8,275 nt of DNA from an uncultured Ignavibacteria bacterium (GTDB lineage: Bacteria; Bacteroidota; Ignavibacteria; SZUA-365), in assembly GCA_913060595.1 (NCBI GenBank), contig CAJXSA010000164.1:1-8275 (forward strand), given 5' to 3'. Below are positions 1 through 7,455 of the stretch, in pieces. Under the pieces are notes generated by a model. It saw only the letters and a list, made by a program, of their open reading frames with translations, did not search any database and had not been told where the DNA came from. Position numbers and translations under genes: made by a program. Numbering within the stretch: position 1 is the stretch's first letter; every line of letters starts with the position of its first letter.

Positions 1-113
1 CGTGTTCCGGGCAGATCGTCCACGAGTTCCACCGCCTCCTGCAGGAATCCCTGCCGGTCGCCGATGTTGGAACCGAGTCCGAGGTAGACACTGATTCGGT
101 CAGCGGTGTTCAT
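1..113 (-). CDS. folK: HPPK (6-hydroxymethyl-dihydropterin pyrophosphokinase), N-terminal fragment
   Basis: HPPK transfers pyrophosphate from ATP to 6-hydroxymethyl-7,8-dihydropterin in the cytoplasm, the step after FolB in folate synthesis. Only the first 37 codons lie in the window; the rest runs off the left edge. The visible N-terminus starts MNTADRISVYLGLGSNIGDR. The beta strand followed by LGLGSNxGDR is the hallmark opening of HPPK, and the residues after it (QGFLQEAVELV) fit its first helix. The ATG lies inside the 3' end of folB in another frame, with a 14-nt overlap, so translation is probably coupled. Catalytic and ATP-binding residues further on cannot be seen. The call rests on the short signature plus the FolB neighbour. 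Confidence 0.9.
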   Translation of the reverse strand, partial: MNTADRISVYLGLGSNIGDRQGFLQEAVELVDDLPGT

Positions 114-471
114 TGACCTCCACTTCCACGTAGTCGATCACGCCGCGGATAGGGGCGCCGGGCTTGCGGACGCGAACCACGACGCCGCGAACTTCCACGA
201 ATTGCGCGAGAATGGCGTCGGCAATACGTTTGCCCACCGTTTCGATGAGCTTGAACGTTTGCTTTGTCACGATGTCCTGGATGAGGTCGTACACGGCTTC
301 GTAATTGACCGTCTGCGTGAGATCGTCACTTTCCGCGGCGGACGTGATATCGGTTTCCATGTCGATATCGATATGGAAGCGTCCGCCGAGATGCCGTTCC
401 TCGTCGTGATTGCCGTGATATCCGTAGAATACCGCGTTGTGAAGCCGTATGAAGTGCTTCTTTTCCATCAT
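100..471 (-). CDS. folB: dihydroneopterin aldolase
   Basis: FolB converts 7,8-dihydroneopterin to 6-hydroxymethyl-7,8-dihydropterin and glycolaldehyde in cytoplasmic folate synthesis; the enzyme is typically an octamer. The 123-aa length is normal. Family hallmarks are visible in order: GYHGNHDEE at residues 17-25 (Glu24/Glu25 region near the active site), AAESDDLTQTVNY at 45-57 (Tyr57, pterin pocket), LIE at 75-77 (Glu77, expected pterin anchor), and RKPGAPI at 102-108, whose Lys103 corresponds to the catalytic lysine. Two adjacent ATGs (471 and 468) could start it; no clear Shine-Dalgarno separates them. It sits 36 nt after gltX and overlaps folK by 14 nt, a classic folB-folK pairing. Confidence 0.96.
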   Translation of the reverse strand: MMEKKHFIRLHNAVFYGYHGNHDEERHLGGRFHIDIDMETDITSAAESDDLTQTVNYEAVYDLIQDIVTKQTFKLIETVGKRIADAILAQFVEVRGVVVRVRKPGAPIRGVIDYVEVEVNEHR

Positions 472-507
472 TTCAAACTACGTCATTGCAGCCATTCAGG
501 CAAGCCG

Positions 508-1932
508 TCAACCTGCGGGCTCCGGGATGCGCGCGATTGCGTTTCGCAGCCTGCGCAGGCAGCTGTCCTGTCCGAGCACCTCCATCATGTCGAAGAGGCT
601 CGGGGAGGCGGTGCTCCCTGTCAGCGCGAGACGGATCGGATGTATCACTTTGCCTGCACCGATGCCGCGCTCTTCCGCGTAGGCGCGTATGAGCGACTCC
701 AGCGCACCGGCGGTGAAATCACTTTCTTCCAGGCGCGGGAGGAGAGCGGTGAGCATCTCGTGCGTGCCTGCTTTCCAGCGCTTGCGCACTCCTTCCGCGT
801 CATACTCCTCGGGATCGCTGAAAAAATACATGCCGTGCGAGAAGAATTCCGGCAGCAGCGCCATGCGCTCTTTCATGAGGGGAAGCAGGGGGGCCAGCTT
901 CGCTTCCGGTATTGCGGCGAGGGCCTCCGGGCGGTGCCGGAGAAGGCGGTGCAGGAGGTCCGCGTCGTCGAGCTGGCGTATGTGCTGTCCGTTCATCCAG
1001 AGAAGCTTTTCCTCGTCGAACACGGAGCTCTTTTTCAGGACGCGGCGTATGTCGAAGGCCTCGACGAGCTCACTCCGGGTGAGGACCTCGCGGTCGTCTC
1101 CGGGGGACCAGCCCAGCAGTGCGAGGAAGTTGAACATGGCTTCGGGAAGAAACCCCTTTTGCTGGAATTCGCCGACGGAGGTGGCGCCGTGCCGCTTCGA
1201 GAGCCGCTTCTTGTCACTGCCGAGAATGAGCGGCAGGTGACCGAACTGGGGAATCTCATAGCCGAAGGCATGGTACAGCATGACCTGCTTCGGCGTGTTG
1301 GAAAGGTGATCGTCGCCGCGCAGCACATGCGTCACACCCATGTCGTGATCATCGACGACGACGGCGACCATGTACGTGGGGCTGCCGTCGGAACGGAGCA
1401 GAACGAAGTCGTCAATCTCCTCGTTGCTGAACGAGGTTTCGTCGTGCACGATATCATTGAAGACCGTCCTGCCGTCCGGGACGCGGAAGCGGAGCACACG
1501 CGGCATCCCCGCGGCGTCCTTCTCCGAACGCTGTGCGTCTGTCAGGTGCCGGCAGGTGCCGTCGTAGAGGAATGCGCCTCCCGCGGCTTCCGCCGCTTCC
1601 CGCTTCGCGTCCAGTTCCTCGCTGCTGCAGTAGCACCAGTAGGCATGACCTTCGTCCAGCAGCCGGAGACACTCCTCGCCGTGGCGCGCGGCACGTGTGG
1701 ACTGCAGCACCGGCTCATCGTCCCAGTCGATGCCCAGCCAGCGCAGCCCGCCGAGAATTTCCCGCGTCATCGCGTCGCTGCTGCGCTGCCGGTCCGTGTC
1801 TTCGATGCGGAGGAGAAAGCGTCCGCCGGCACTGCGGGCGAAAAGCCAGTTGAAAATGGCGGTGCGTGCGCCGCCCACGTGAAGATAGCCCGTGGGACTG
1901 GGCGCGAAGCGTACGGTCATACGTGGTGTCAT
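508..1932 (-). CDS. gltX: glutamyl-tRNA synthetase (GluRS)
   Basis: Class I aminoacyl-tRNA synthetase that charges tRNA with glutamate. With the ATG at 1932 the protein is 474 aa, the usual bacterial length. It opens RFAPSPTGYLHVGG (residues 8-21), containing the HIGH-type motif HVGG. The KMSKS-type motif is KRLSK at 242-246 within DKKRLSKRHGA. A Cys100-x-Cys102-x24-Cys127-x-His129 pattern matches the spacing of the zinc site known from E. coli GluRS. The C-terminal third is the helical anticodon-binding region. The frame is open upstream to 2037, but that extension (low complexity, overlapping the upstream gene) is not family-like. ATG 1932 lies 10 nt after the upstream stop, and ATG 1920 is an equally plausible start. 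Whether it also charges tRNA-Gln cannot be judged here. Confidence 0.98.
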   Translation of the reverse strand: MTPRMTVRFAPSPTGYLHVGGARTAIFNWLFARSAGGRFLLRIEDTDRQRSSDAMTREILGGLRWLGIDWDDEPVLQSTRAARHGEECLRLLDEGHAYWCYCSSEELDAKREAAEAAGGAFLYDGTCRHLTDAQRSEKDAAGMPRVLRFRVPDGRTVFNDIVHDETSFSNEEIDDFVLLRSDGSPTYMVAVVVDDHDMGVTHVLRGDDHLSNTPKQVMLYHAFGYEIPQFGHLPLILGSDKKRLSKRHGATSVGEFQQKGFLPEAMFNFLALLGWSPGDDREVLTRSELVEAFDIRRVLKKSSVFDEEKLLWMNGQHIRQLDDADLLHRLLRHRPEALAAIPEAKLAPLLPLMKERMALLPEFFSHGMYFFSDPEEYDAEGVRKRWKAGTHEMLTALLPRLEESDFTAGALESLIRAYAEERGIGAGKVIHPIRLALTGSTASPSLFDMMEVLGQDSCLRRLRNAIARIPEPAG

Positions 1933-1942
1933 AACGTTGGGA

Positions 1943-2620
1943 TCAGCTCGTTGTAGAGGATGGTGTGGATGCGCTGCGCCAGGCGGCACGCATGATGAGC
2001 GTGAAAACGACGAGAGCCGCGCCGCTCCAGAGCACACCCCAGACGATGGCGGGGACGCCGGTCATATCGGCCAGAATGCTGGCGTCGGTGACACGATGCT
2101 CGAGTGTGAGCAGGTCCTCCTTCACGTCAACCAGCGCGTAGAGGCAGCTCATCGCACCGAGGTACTGCACGGTGAGACTGAGCCAGCGCTCCGGCAGCCA
2201 GCGTGCTGCTGCGAGCAGCGCGCCGCCCGACAGCAGGGTAAAAATAAGGCCGAAAGCGTTGCGGACAAAAAAGGCGGCGATGAGAAGCAGCACTGCGCCG
2301 ATGACCGAAGCGACCGCTATGGCGCTACCCCTGCGCAGGCTGGTAAGAAAGATGATGCCACCCATGATCATGCTGCCGAGGTAGCCGCTTGTCACGACCA
2401 GCCAGGACCAGCCCCCGCGCGTGACCGCCATGCCGCCGATGCGGGCGTCGATGGTGATGCGCTCGACGCTGCCCCCGGTCAGCAATGCCGTCAGCGCGTG
2501 GCTGAGTTCATGCAGGACAACGACGAACAGCTTGACCGGTGTCAGCACGATGGAGTCCCAGAAAACGATCGACATTGCCAGCAGGAAAATGATGACCAGG
2601 AGGCGGTTGCGGGGATGCAT
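1943..2620 (-). CDS. M50B-type membrane metalloprotease-like protein
   Basis: A 225-aa hydrophobic protein with several predicted membrane segments: one near residues 6-22, one around the metal motif, then others near 70-90, 98-120, 124-140 and 195-215. The second segment carries LHELSHALTALLTGG, an HExxH zinc motif embedded in a membrane helix as in site-2-type proteases. The following GGMAVTRGGWSWLVVTSGYLG, and a C-terminal stretch with DA..LA..TG.PAIVWGVLW, resemble the Peptidase_M50B-like family, whose members are mostly uncharacterised. I do not see the PDZ domain or the second NPxxPLDGG-type motif of classical RseP/SpoIVFB enzymes, so proteolytic activity is an inference. The ATG at 2620 overlaps the polA stop as TGATG (1 nt); a TTG at 2623 is a less likely start. 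Substrate unknown. Confidence 0.85.
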   Translation of the reverse strand: MHPRNRLLVIIFLLAMSIVFWDSIVLTPVKLFVVVLHELSHALTALLTGGSVERITIDARIGGMAVTRGGWSWLVVTSGYLGSMIMGGIIFLTSLRRGSAIAVASVIGAVLLLIAAFFVRNAFGLIFTLLSGGALLAAARWLPERWLSLTVQYLGAMSCLYALVDVKEDLLTLEHRVTDASILADMTGVPAIVWGVLWSGAALVVFTLIMRAAWRSASTPSSTTS

Positions 2621-5331
2621 CAATGCGCCTCCAGCCAGGTGCGTCCCGTTCCGGCTTCCACCTCAATGGGGACGCGGAGGTCGAGCGCGCGGCGCATGCC
2701 GTCGATGACGAGCGTACGCACCTCATCGACTTCCCCGTGCGGGACTTCGAACACCAGTTCATCATGCACCTGCATGATCATGCTGGTCTTCAGTTCGCGA
2801 CGGCGGAGTTCCGCGGCGATGCGGATCATGGCGATCTTGATCATGTCGGCGGCGCTGCCCTGTATCGGGGCATTGATGGCCGTCCGCTCGGCGAACATGC
2901 GCACGTTGCGGTTTTTCGTGTTGATATCCGGGATGTAGCGTCGCCGTCCGAGCATGGTTTCCACATAGCCGTGATCCTTGGCGAAGGCGATGGTGCGCGT
3001 GATGTAGTCATTGATGCGCGGGTATTTCTCGAAGTATCGATCGATCAGGTCTTTGGCGTCGTTGTTGTCGATGCCGAGACGCTGTGCGAGCCCGAAGGCG
3101 CTGATGCCGTAGAGAATGCCGAAATTCGTGGTTTTCGCCATGCGGCGCTGGTCGGGTGTCACGTCCTCTCCAGGAACGTCGAACAGGCGCATCGCGGTGC
3201 TGCGGTGAATATCCTCGCCGGATGCGAAGGCCTCGATCATTCCCTCATCACCGGAGACTTCCGCCGCGAGCCGCAGCTCTATCTGCGAATAGTCTGCGGA
3301 GAGCAGCAGCGCGTCGTCGTCGCCGGGAACGAATGCGCGTCGGATTTCTCGTCCCGCCTCCGTGCGGATCGGGATGTTCTGCAGGTTCGGATCGGTGGAA
3401 CTGAGGCGTCCTGTGGCGGCCACCGCCTGGTTGTAGGAGGTGTGCACGCGGCCCGTATCCGGGTGTATCAGCCGCGGAAGAGCGTCGACATAGGTGGATT
3501 TCAGCTTCGTCAGCTGCCGGTAGCGCAGGATTTCCTCGATGATGGGATGCGTGCCGAGCAGCGATTCGAGCACCGAGACGTCCGTGGAATATCCGGTCTT
3601 CGTTTTCTTCCGGGCCGGCAGTCCCAGTGTTTCGAACAGCACTCCTCCGAGCTGTTTGGTCGAATTGATGTTGAATTCCTCACCCGCCATCGCGTGAATT
3701 TCTCCCGTCGCTTTTTCTATCTGTTGTTCCATTTCCGCGGAAATGTCACCGAGAATCTCCGTGTCGATTTTCACACCCCGGTACTCCATCTCTGTCAGAA
3801 CATGGACGAGGGGAAACTCCACGTCCGCCAGCAGCTGCTCCTGACCGGTTTCCGAAATCTCTGCGCGCAGGGCGGCGGCGAGCTGCAGGGTGACGTCAGC
3901 GTCTTCGGCCGCGTACGGGGCCACGTCGTCGACGGGGATGTCCGCCATGGATTTCTGTTCACGGCCTTTCCCGATGAGCGTGGTGATGGAAACAGGACGA
4001 TAGTTGAGATGCTGGATCGCGAGTGCATCCATCGAATGGTCGCCTTCCGGACGGTGGATGTAGGCCGAGAGCATGGTATCGTACAGCGGCTGTGCGCTGC
4101 GAATGCCGTGTTTGCGGAGCACGAGGAGATCGAACTTCAGATTCTGACCGATGACAGTCTGCCCGCCGGAGAACAGGGGCCGCACGGCCTCGATGACTTG
4201 CTCCACCGGCATGCTGCCGTTGACAGGCACATACCATGCATGATGCGGGCGGACGGCAAAAGACATCCCGACCAGATCGGACAGCAGGGGATTGGTGCCG
4301 CTGGTTTCGGTGTCGAAGCAGAATTCGTCGCAGCCTGCGATCTCCTCGACCATCGCCAGCAGTCCGGCTGTATCGGTCACAGTGACGTATTCGTGCGCGA
4401 CGCTCTCGATATCCTGCACACCCGCGCCACTGCCTCCGCCGCTGTCCGTCTCTTCGTCGAGCCGGTCGAGGAAGCGCTTGAGCTCGAGTTCGGTGAACAG
4501 TTCGCGGAGGCCTTCCACGTCTTTTTCCGCATAGCGAAGTTCCATCGGGTCGACTTCCACCGGGGCATCCGTGTCGATGGTCACCAGTTCTCGCGAGAGC
4601 ATGGCCTGCTCGCGCTGCTCTTCGAGCTTGCTGCGCACGCCTTTTTTCGCGATCTCGTCGAGATGCTCGTAGATGGCGGGGATGGAACCGAACTGCTGAA
4701 CCAGCGGGATGGCGGTTTTTTCACCGATGCCGCGCACGCCGGGAATATTGTCCGACTGGTCGCCCATCAGGCCAAGGACGTCGATGACCTGTGCGGGAGT
4801 GACGCCGAATTTCTCGCGCACTCCGTCGGTATCGATGATGTCGTAGCTGTCGCCCGCCTTTCCGGGACGGAAAAGTTTGACCTTTTCCGTCACCAGCTGC
4901 ATGAAGTCCTTGTCCGGCGTCACCAGGTAGCACGCCAGGTTTTCCTTCTCCCCGCGCCGGGCAAGCGTGCCGATGATGTCGTCGGCTTCCCAGCCGGGAA
5001 GCTCCAGGACGGGTATGCGGTATGCTTCCACGACTTTTTTCAGGTACGGGAGCTGTTCGACCATGTCCTCCGGCATTTTTTCCCGTGTCGCCTTGTATTC
5101 CGGGAAGCGTTCGTGCCGAAACGTTGGTTTCGCCGTGTCAAACGCCACGGCGATGTGCTCAGGCTTCTCGTCGGCAAGGATTTTATCAAGCGTGTTGACG
5201 AAGCCGAAAATGGCGCTGGTGTTGACGCCTTTCGAGTTTATGAGCGGGCGGTTGATAAACGCGAAATACGCCCGGTAGGCGATGGCCATTCCGTCCAGTA
5301 TGAAAAAACGTTCCATTGTTGCTCGGGACAT
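2620..5331 (-). CDS. polA: DNA polymerase I
   Basis: Full-length 903-aa Pol I for gap filling, Okazaki primer removal and repair synthesis. The N-terminal 5' nuclease domain (about 6-290) has FILDGMAIAYRAYFAF, the acidic cluster WEADDI (114-119), TPDKDF, and GDQSDNIPGVRGIGEKTA (helix-hairpin-helix type). A Gly-rich linker (about 298-304) follows. The 3'-5' exonuclease is intact: FDTET (Asp340, Glu342), NLKFD (Asp401), YAAED (Tyr473, Asp477). The polymerase domain has motif A DYSQIELR (Asp680), motif B with Arg730, Lys733, Phe737 and Tyr741, and motif C QVHDELVFE (Asp857, Glu858). All catalytic carboxylates are present, so proofreading should work. ATG 5316 (MERFFILDG, 898 aa) aligns better with relatives than ATG 5331; neither has a clear Shine-Dalgarno. 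First gene of the minus-strand cluster. Confidence 0.99.
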   Translation of the reverse strand: MSRATMERFFILDGMAIAYRAYFAFINRPLINSKGVNTSAIFGFVNTLDKILADEKPEHIAVAFDTAKPTFRHERFPEYKATREKMPEDMVEQLPYLKKVVEAYRIPVLELPGWEADDIIGTLARRGEKENLACYLVTPDKDFMQLVTEKVKLFRPGKAGDSYDIIDTDGVREKFGVTPAQVIDVLGLMGDQSDNIPGVRGIGEKTAIPLVQQFGSIPAIYEHLDEIAKKGVRSKLEEQREQAMLSRELVTIDTDAPVEVDPMELRYAEKDVEGLRELFTELELKRFLDRLDEETDSGGGSGAGVQDIESVAHEYVTVTDTAGLLAMVEEIAGCDEFCFDTETSGTNPLLSDLVGMSFAVRPHHAWYVPVNGSMPVEQVIEAVRPLFSGGQTVIGQNLKFDLLVLRKHGIRSAQPLYDTMLSAYIHRPEGDHSMDALAIQHLNYRPVSITTLIGKGREQKSMADIPVDDVAPYAAEDADVTLQLAAALRAEISETGQEQLLADVEFPLVHVLTEMEYRGVKIDTEILGDISAEMEQQIEKATGEIHAMAGEEFNINSTKQLGGVLFETLGLPARKKTKTGYSTDVSVLESLLGTHPIIEEILRYRQLTKLKSTYVDALPRLIHPDTGRVHTSYNQAVAATGRLSSTDPNLQNIPIRTEAGREIRRAFVPGDDDALLLSADYSQIELRLAAEVSGDEGMIEAFASGEDIHRSTAMRLFDVPGEDVTPDQRRMAKTTNFGILYGISAFGLAQRLGIDNNDAKDLIDRYFEKYPRINDYITRTIAFAKDHGYVETMLGRRRYIPDINTKNRNVRMFAERTAINAPIQGSAADMIKIAMIRIAAELRRRELKTSMIMQVHDELVFEVPHGEVDEVRTLVIDGMRRALDLRVPIEVEAGTGRTWLEAH

Positions 5332-5347
5332 GTGATACGAAAGATGA

Positions 5348-5353
5348 ATAATA
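5348..5353 (-). promoter_or_regulatory. possible -10 box for the polA cluster
   Basis: Read on the minus strand, TATTAT (5353 to 5348) sits about 17 nt before the first polA ATG, with transcription expected near 5341. The hexamer 17 nt upstream (TTCCTT, 5376-5371) is a poor -35. This is the only -10-like match I see in the divergent intergenic region on that strand, and AT-rich hexamers arise by chance, so confidence is low. Confidence 0.25.
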
Positions 5354-5455
5354 CAGAATGGCGGAAGAAGAAGGAAGGATGAAGCGTGTATCCTGGCGCC
5401 GGATTTCCCGACGGATCGCTAGATTCCCGCAGTGGAAGTTGTTATTCTAGATGAA

Positions 5456-6214
5456 ATGAAAACGAGGAAGGACATCACCATTCCGCGCAACAGCAGAAAA
5501 CGGTCCATAGTGCGAGCGCACATCATGCTGCCCTTGCTGCTGCTGATCATGGCACTGCCTCTCCGCGCACAGACGGAATCAATGCGTCCGTGGCTGCATT
5601 TTCCGGCACCCCTCGGCGCCGGGGAAATGCGGGCCATCGCGGGGCTTCGCCTTCTTACTCTCCCCGTGGACATCGTCGAAGAGGAAATCAACAAGGCCCC
5701 GTCACTCGACTGTGCGGTGGTGCTCGGCCTGCCCGGGCAGACCGGACTGCGCGGACAGGCGGTGCTGCAGTACGTGACGAATCATTTTCGTCTCGGCGCC
5801 ACGTGGTCGCAGCGGCTCGGTGCGTTTGGCGTCGGTCTTGGATATGACATCGGCTTCTGGTTCGGTTCGGTGGATTTCGAAGGATTCGACAACCGCGGGA
5901 ACGGCTGGACGCATTATCCGCAGCTTTCGCTCGGATACGATTTCGGGGATGTCCTGCTCAGTCTGCGCGCGGAGGCCATATGGATACAGGCCATGCGGAG
6001 CTTCGCCGGCGAAAATGAAATCCGGAATACGGGCAACAGGCTTGCCGGCGGCGCAGTCACCGCTGTGCTCGAGCAGCCGTTCTGGGGTGCAACTCATGTC
6101 GCGCTCGGCGTGCGTCTGTCCGTGACGGAGTTTCACTACCAGTCCTGGTTCGCCTTCTCCACATTCGAACGCAGGCTGCTGTTCTCGGAACTGATACTCG
6201 GGGTGCTGCTGTGA
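5456..6214 (+). CDS. secreted outer-membrane beta-barrel-like protein, function unknown
   Basis: 252 aa from the ATG at 5456. A basic n-region (RKRSIVR) is followed by a hydrophobic core (MLPLLLLIMALP) and a signal peptidase I-type site near Ala38 (LRAQ, then T), so it is exported. The mature part is rich in alternating hydrophobic/polar strands with aromatic girdle residues and Gly, such as FRLGATWSQRL, FGVGLGYDIGFWFG, HYPQLSLGYDFG and THVALGVRLSVTEF, suggesting an 8-10-strand barrel. No enzyme motif was recognised. The frame stays open to a GTG at 5432, but that start adds an acidic N-terminus and is less likely; GTG 5510 is another option. No Shine-Dalgarno is evident. Its TGA overlaps the next gene's GTG by 4 nt. 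The barrel call is inferred from composition and pattern, not homology. Confidence 0.65.
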   Translation: MKTRKDITIPRNSRKRSIVRAHIMLPLLLLIMALPLRAQTESMRPWLHFPAPLGAGEMRAIAGLRLLTLPVDIVEEEINKAPSLDCAVVLGLPGQTGLRGQAVLQYVTNHFRLGATWSQRLGAFGVGLGYDIGFWFGSVDFEGFDNRGNGWTHYPQLSLGYDFGDVLLSLRAEAIWIQAMRSFAGENEIRNTGNRLAGGAVTAVLEQPFWGATHVALGVRLSVTEFHYQSWFAFSTFERRLLFSELILGVLL

Positions 6215-7455
6215 GACGGCTGATCATCTTGCTTGCTGCCGCGTCCCTCCTGTCTGCGTGCGGGGAGGAGGAAACCGCCGTGCTCATCCCTGATTACGAT
6301 CCCGGCGGGAGTGTCGCCTCGCTGCCGCAGGTCATGGCGGAGACGATGCGTGCGATGGAGGGTGTGTATACCGTGCAGGAAGGCGCGCAGTTCTTCGGGG
6401 ACGAGGTCGTGCTCAGGTTCGCCGGGAGAGGGCTCTCCCTCTTCGCGGGAAGGGGTGCCGTCTACTGTTTCCTCGACGCCGGCGCGCTGGATTCATCCCT
6501 GCAGATCGCCGGGTACTGGCGCCGGCAGGTCAGCGTGGAAACCGGGGTGCTGCGTCTTGCCATCGATGCCGCGCACGGGGGAGCGCTGCTGCAGCGCGGG
6601 CAGAGGCCACGCCGCGGAGAAGTGCTGATTGACGGCAGTTTCAGCGGTGCGGGCGGACAGGGTGGCCGTCCGGTATTGCTTACCTACGATCGTCCCCTGC
6701 ACGAAGACGCGAAACCGTTTCTGATTCTCGCGCACCGTGCGGGGGGACGCAACTCGGACCGTCTCCCGGCTTCGGAAAACTCTGCAGAACTGGTTCGCAT
6801 CGCAGAGCGCTTTGGTGCCAACGGTGTCGAAATCGACGTTCAGATGACGAAAGACGGTGTTCCGGTCATTTATCACGACGAGCAGATAAATCTTCGTCTC
6901 ACGCAGAAATCGGGCCTGGTGGGTTCCGTACGTGATTATACCATCGCCCAGCTCGAAAGTTTTGTCCGCCTCAGGAATGGAGAGAAAATCCCGACGCTCA
7001 AGCGCATGCTCGCCACCATACTGCGCCAGACCGATCTCCGCTTCGTCTGGCTCGACAGCAAGGCGACGGTGCCGTTGGCGCAGCTGAAGGAGCTTCAGCG
7101 CAACTACGAAGACAGCGCGCGTTTGTTCGGCAGAGACCTGACCATCGTTCTCGGACTGCCGGACGAAGACAAGGTCAACGAGCTGCTCTCCCTCCCGGAT
7201 TATGCCTCGGCGCACGTTCTCTGTGAGCTTGATGTCGATGCGGTGCGAAGGACACATGCCGAGATCTGGGCGCCACGCTGGACGCTCGGGACACAGCCGG
7301 GCGCCGTCGCACAGATGCAGGCCGAGGGTCGGCAGGTGCTTGTCTGGACACTTGACGAAGCTGCGTATATCGAGACCTTCCTGCGGGAAGGAAATTTCGA
7401 CGGCATACTCACCAACTACCCTGCACTCGTGGCATTTTCCTACTACACACAATGA
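6211..7455 (+). CDS. lipoprotein with C-terminal GDPD (glycerophosphodiester phosphodiesterase) domain
   Basis: 414 aa, starting at a GTG inside the upstream stop (GTGA). A lipoprotein signal (RRLIILLAAASLLSAC) places the acylated Cys17 after LSA, so it should be membrane-anchored on the outer side of the inner membrane. Residues about 50-162 form a beta-rich region I cannot assign. Residues about 168-410 are a GDPD TIM-barrel domain, which hydrolyses glycerophosphodiesters to glycerol-3-phosphate and an alcohol. Visible hallmarks are AHRAGG (His175, Arg176), SENS (Glu189, Asn190), GVEIDVQMTKDG (Glu208, Asp210), YHDE (His222), GEKIPTL, VLVWTLD and DGILTNYP. The third metal ligand, usually Glu in an E-x-K motif, appears here as Asp282 (LDSK). 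Cys17 is followed by GEEE, an acidic patch. The substrate is not determined by sequence. Confidence 0.93.
   Translation: MRRLIILLAAASLLSACGEEETAVLIPDYDPGGSVASLPQVMAETMRAMEGVYTVQEGAQFFGDEVVLRFAGRGLSLFAGRGAVYCFLDAGALDSSLQIAGYWRRQVSVETGVLRLAIDAAHGGALLQRGQRPRRGEVLIDGSFSGAGGQGGRPVLLTYDRPLHEDAKPFLILAHRAGGRNSDRLPASENSAELVRIAERFGANGVEIDVQMTKDGVPVIYHDEQINLRLTQKSGLVGSVRDYTIAQLESFVRLRNGEKIPTLKRMLATILRQTDLRFVWLDSKATVPLAQLKELQRNYEDSARLFGRDLTIVLGLPDEDKVNELLSLPDYASAHVLCELDVDAVRRTHAEIWAPRWTLGTQPGAVAQMQAEGRQVLVWTLDEAAYIETFLREGNFDGILTNYPALVAFSYYTQ

Noticed and set aside
106..1956. Open frame of 616 codons on the plus strand, antisense to folB and gltX
   Set aside because: It spans two genuine opposite-strand genes and their gap, encodes no recognisable motif, and is explained by codon bias.
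1933..2037. 35-residue N-terminal extension of GltX
   Set aside because: It would overlap the 3' end of the M50B gene, is unlike any GluRS N-terminus, and the protein aligns from ATG 1932 or 1920.
2623..5382. Open frame of 919 codons on the plus strand, antisense to the whole of polA
   Set aside because: It mirrors polA, which has every expected motif. The antisense product is His/Asp/Val-rich with no recognisable domain. Long antisense frames are a known by-product of GC-biased codon use.
5419..5452. Repeated CTAGAT at 5419-5424 and 5447-5452 as an operator pair
   Set aside because: Six-base repeats 28 nt apart are too short and the flanks differ, so chance is the simpler explanation.
6493..7452. 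Open frame of 319 codons on the minus strand, antisense to the GDPD gene
   Set aside because: The GDPD catalytic motifs on the plus strand are unmistakable; the antisense product has no domain features.
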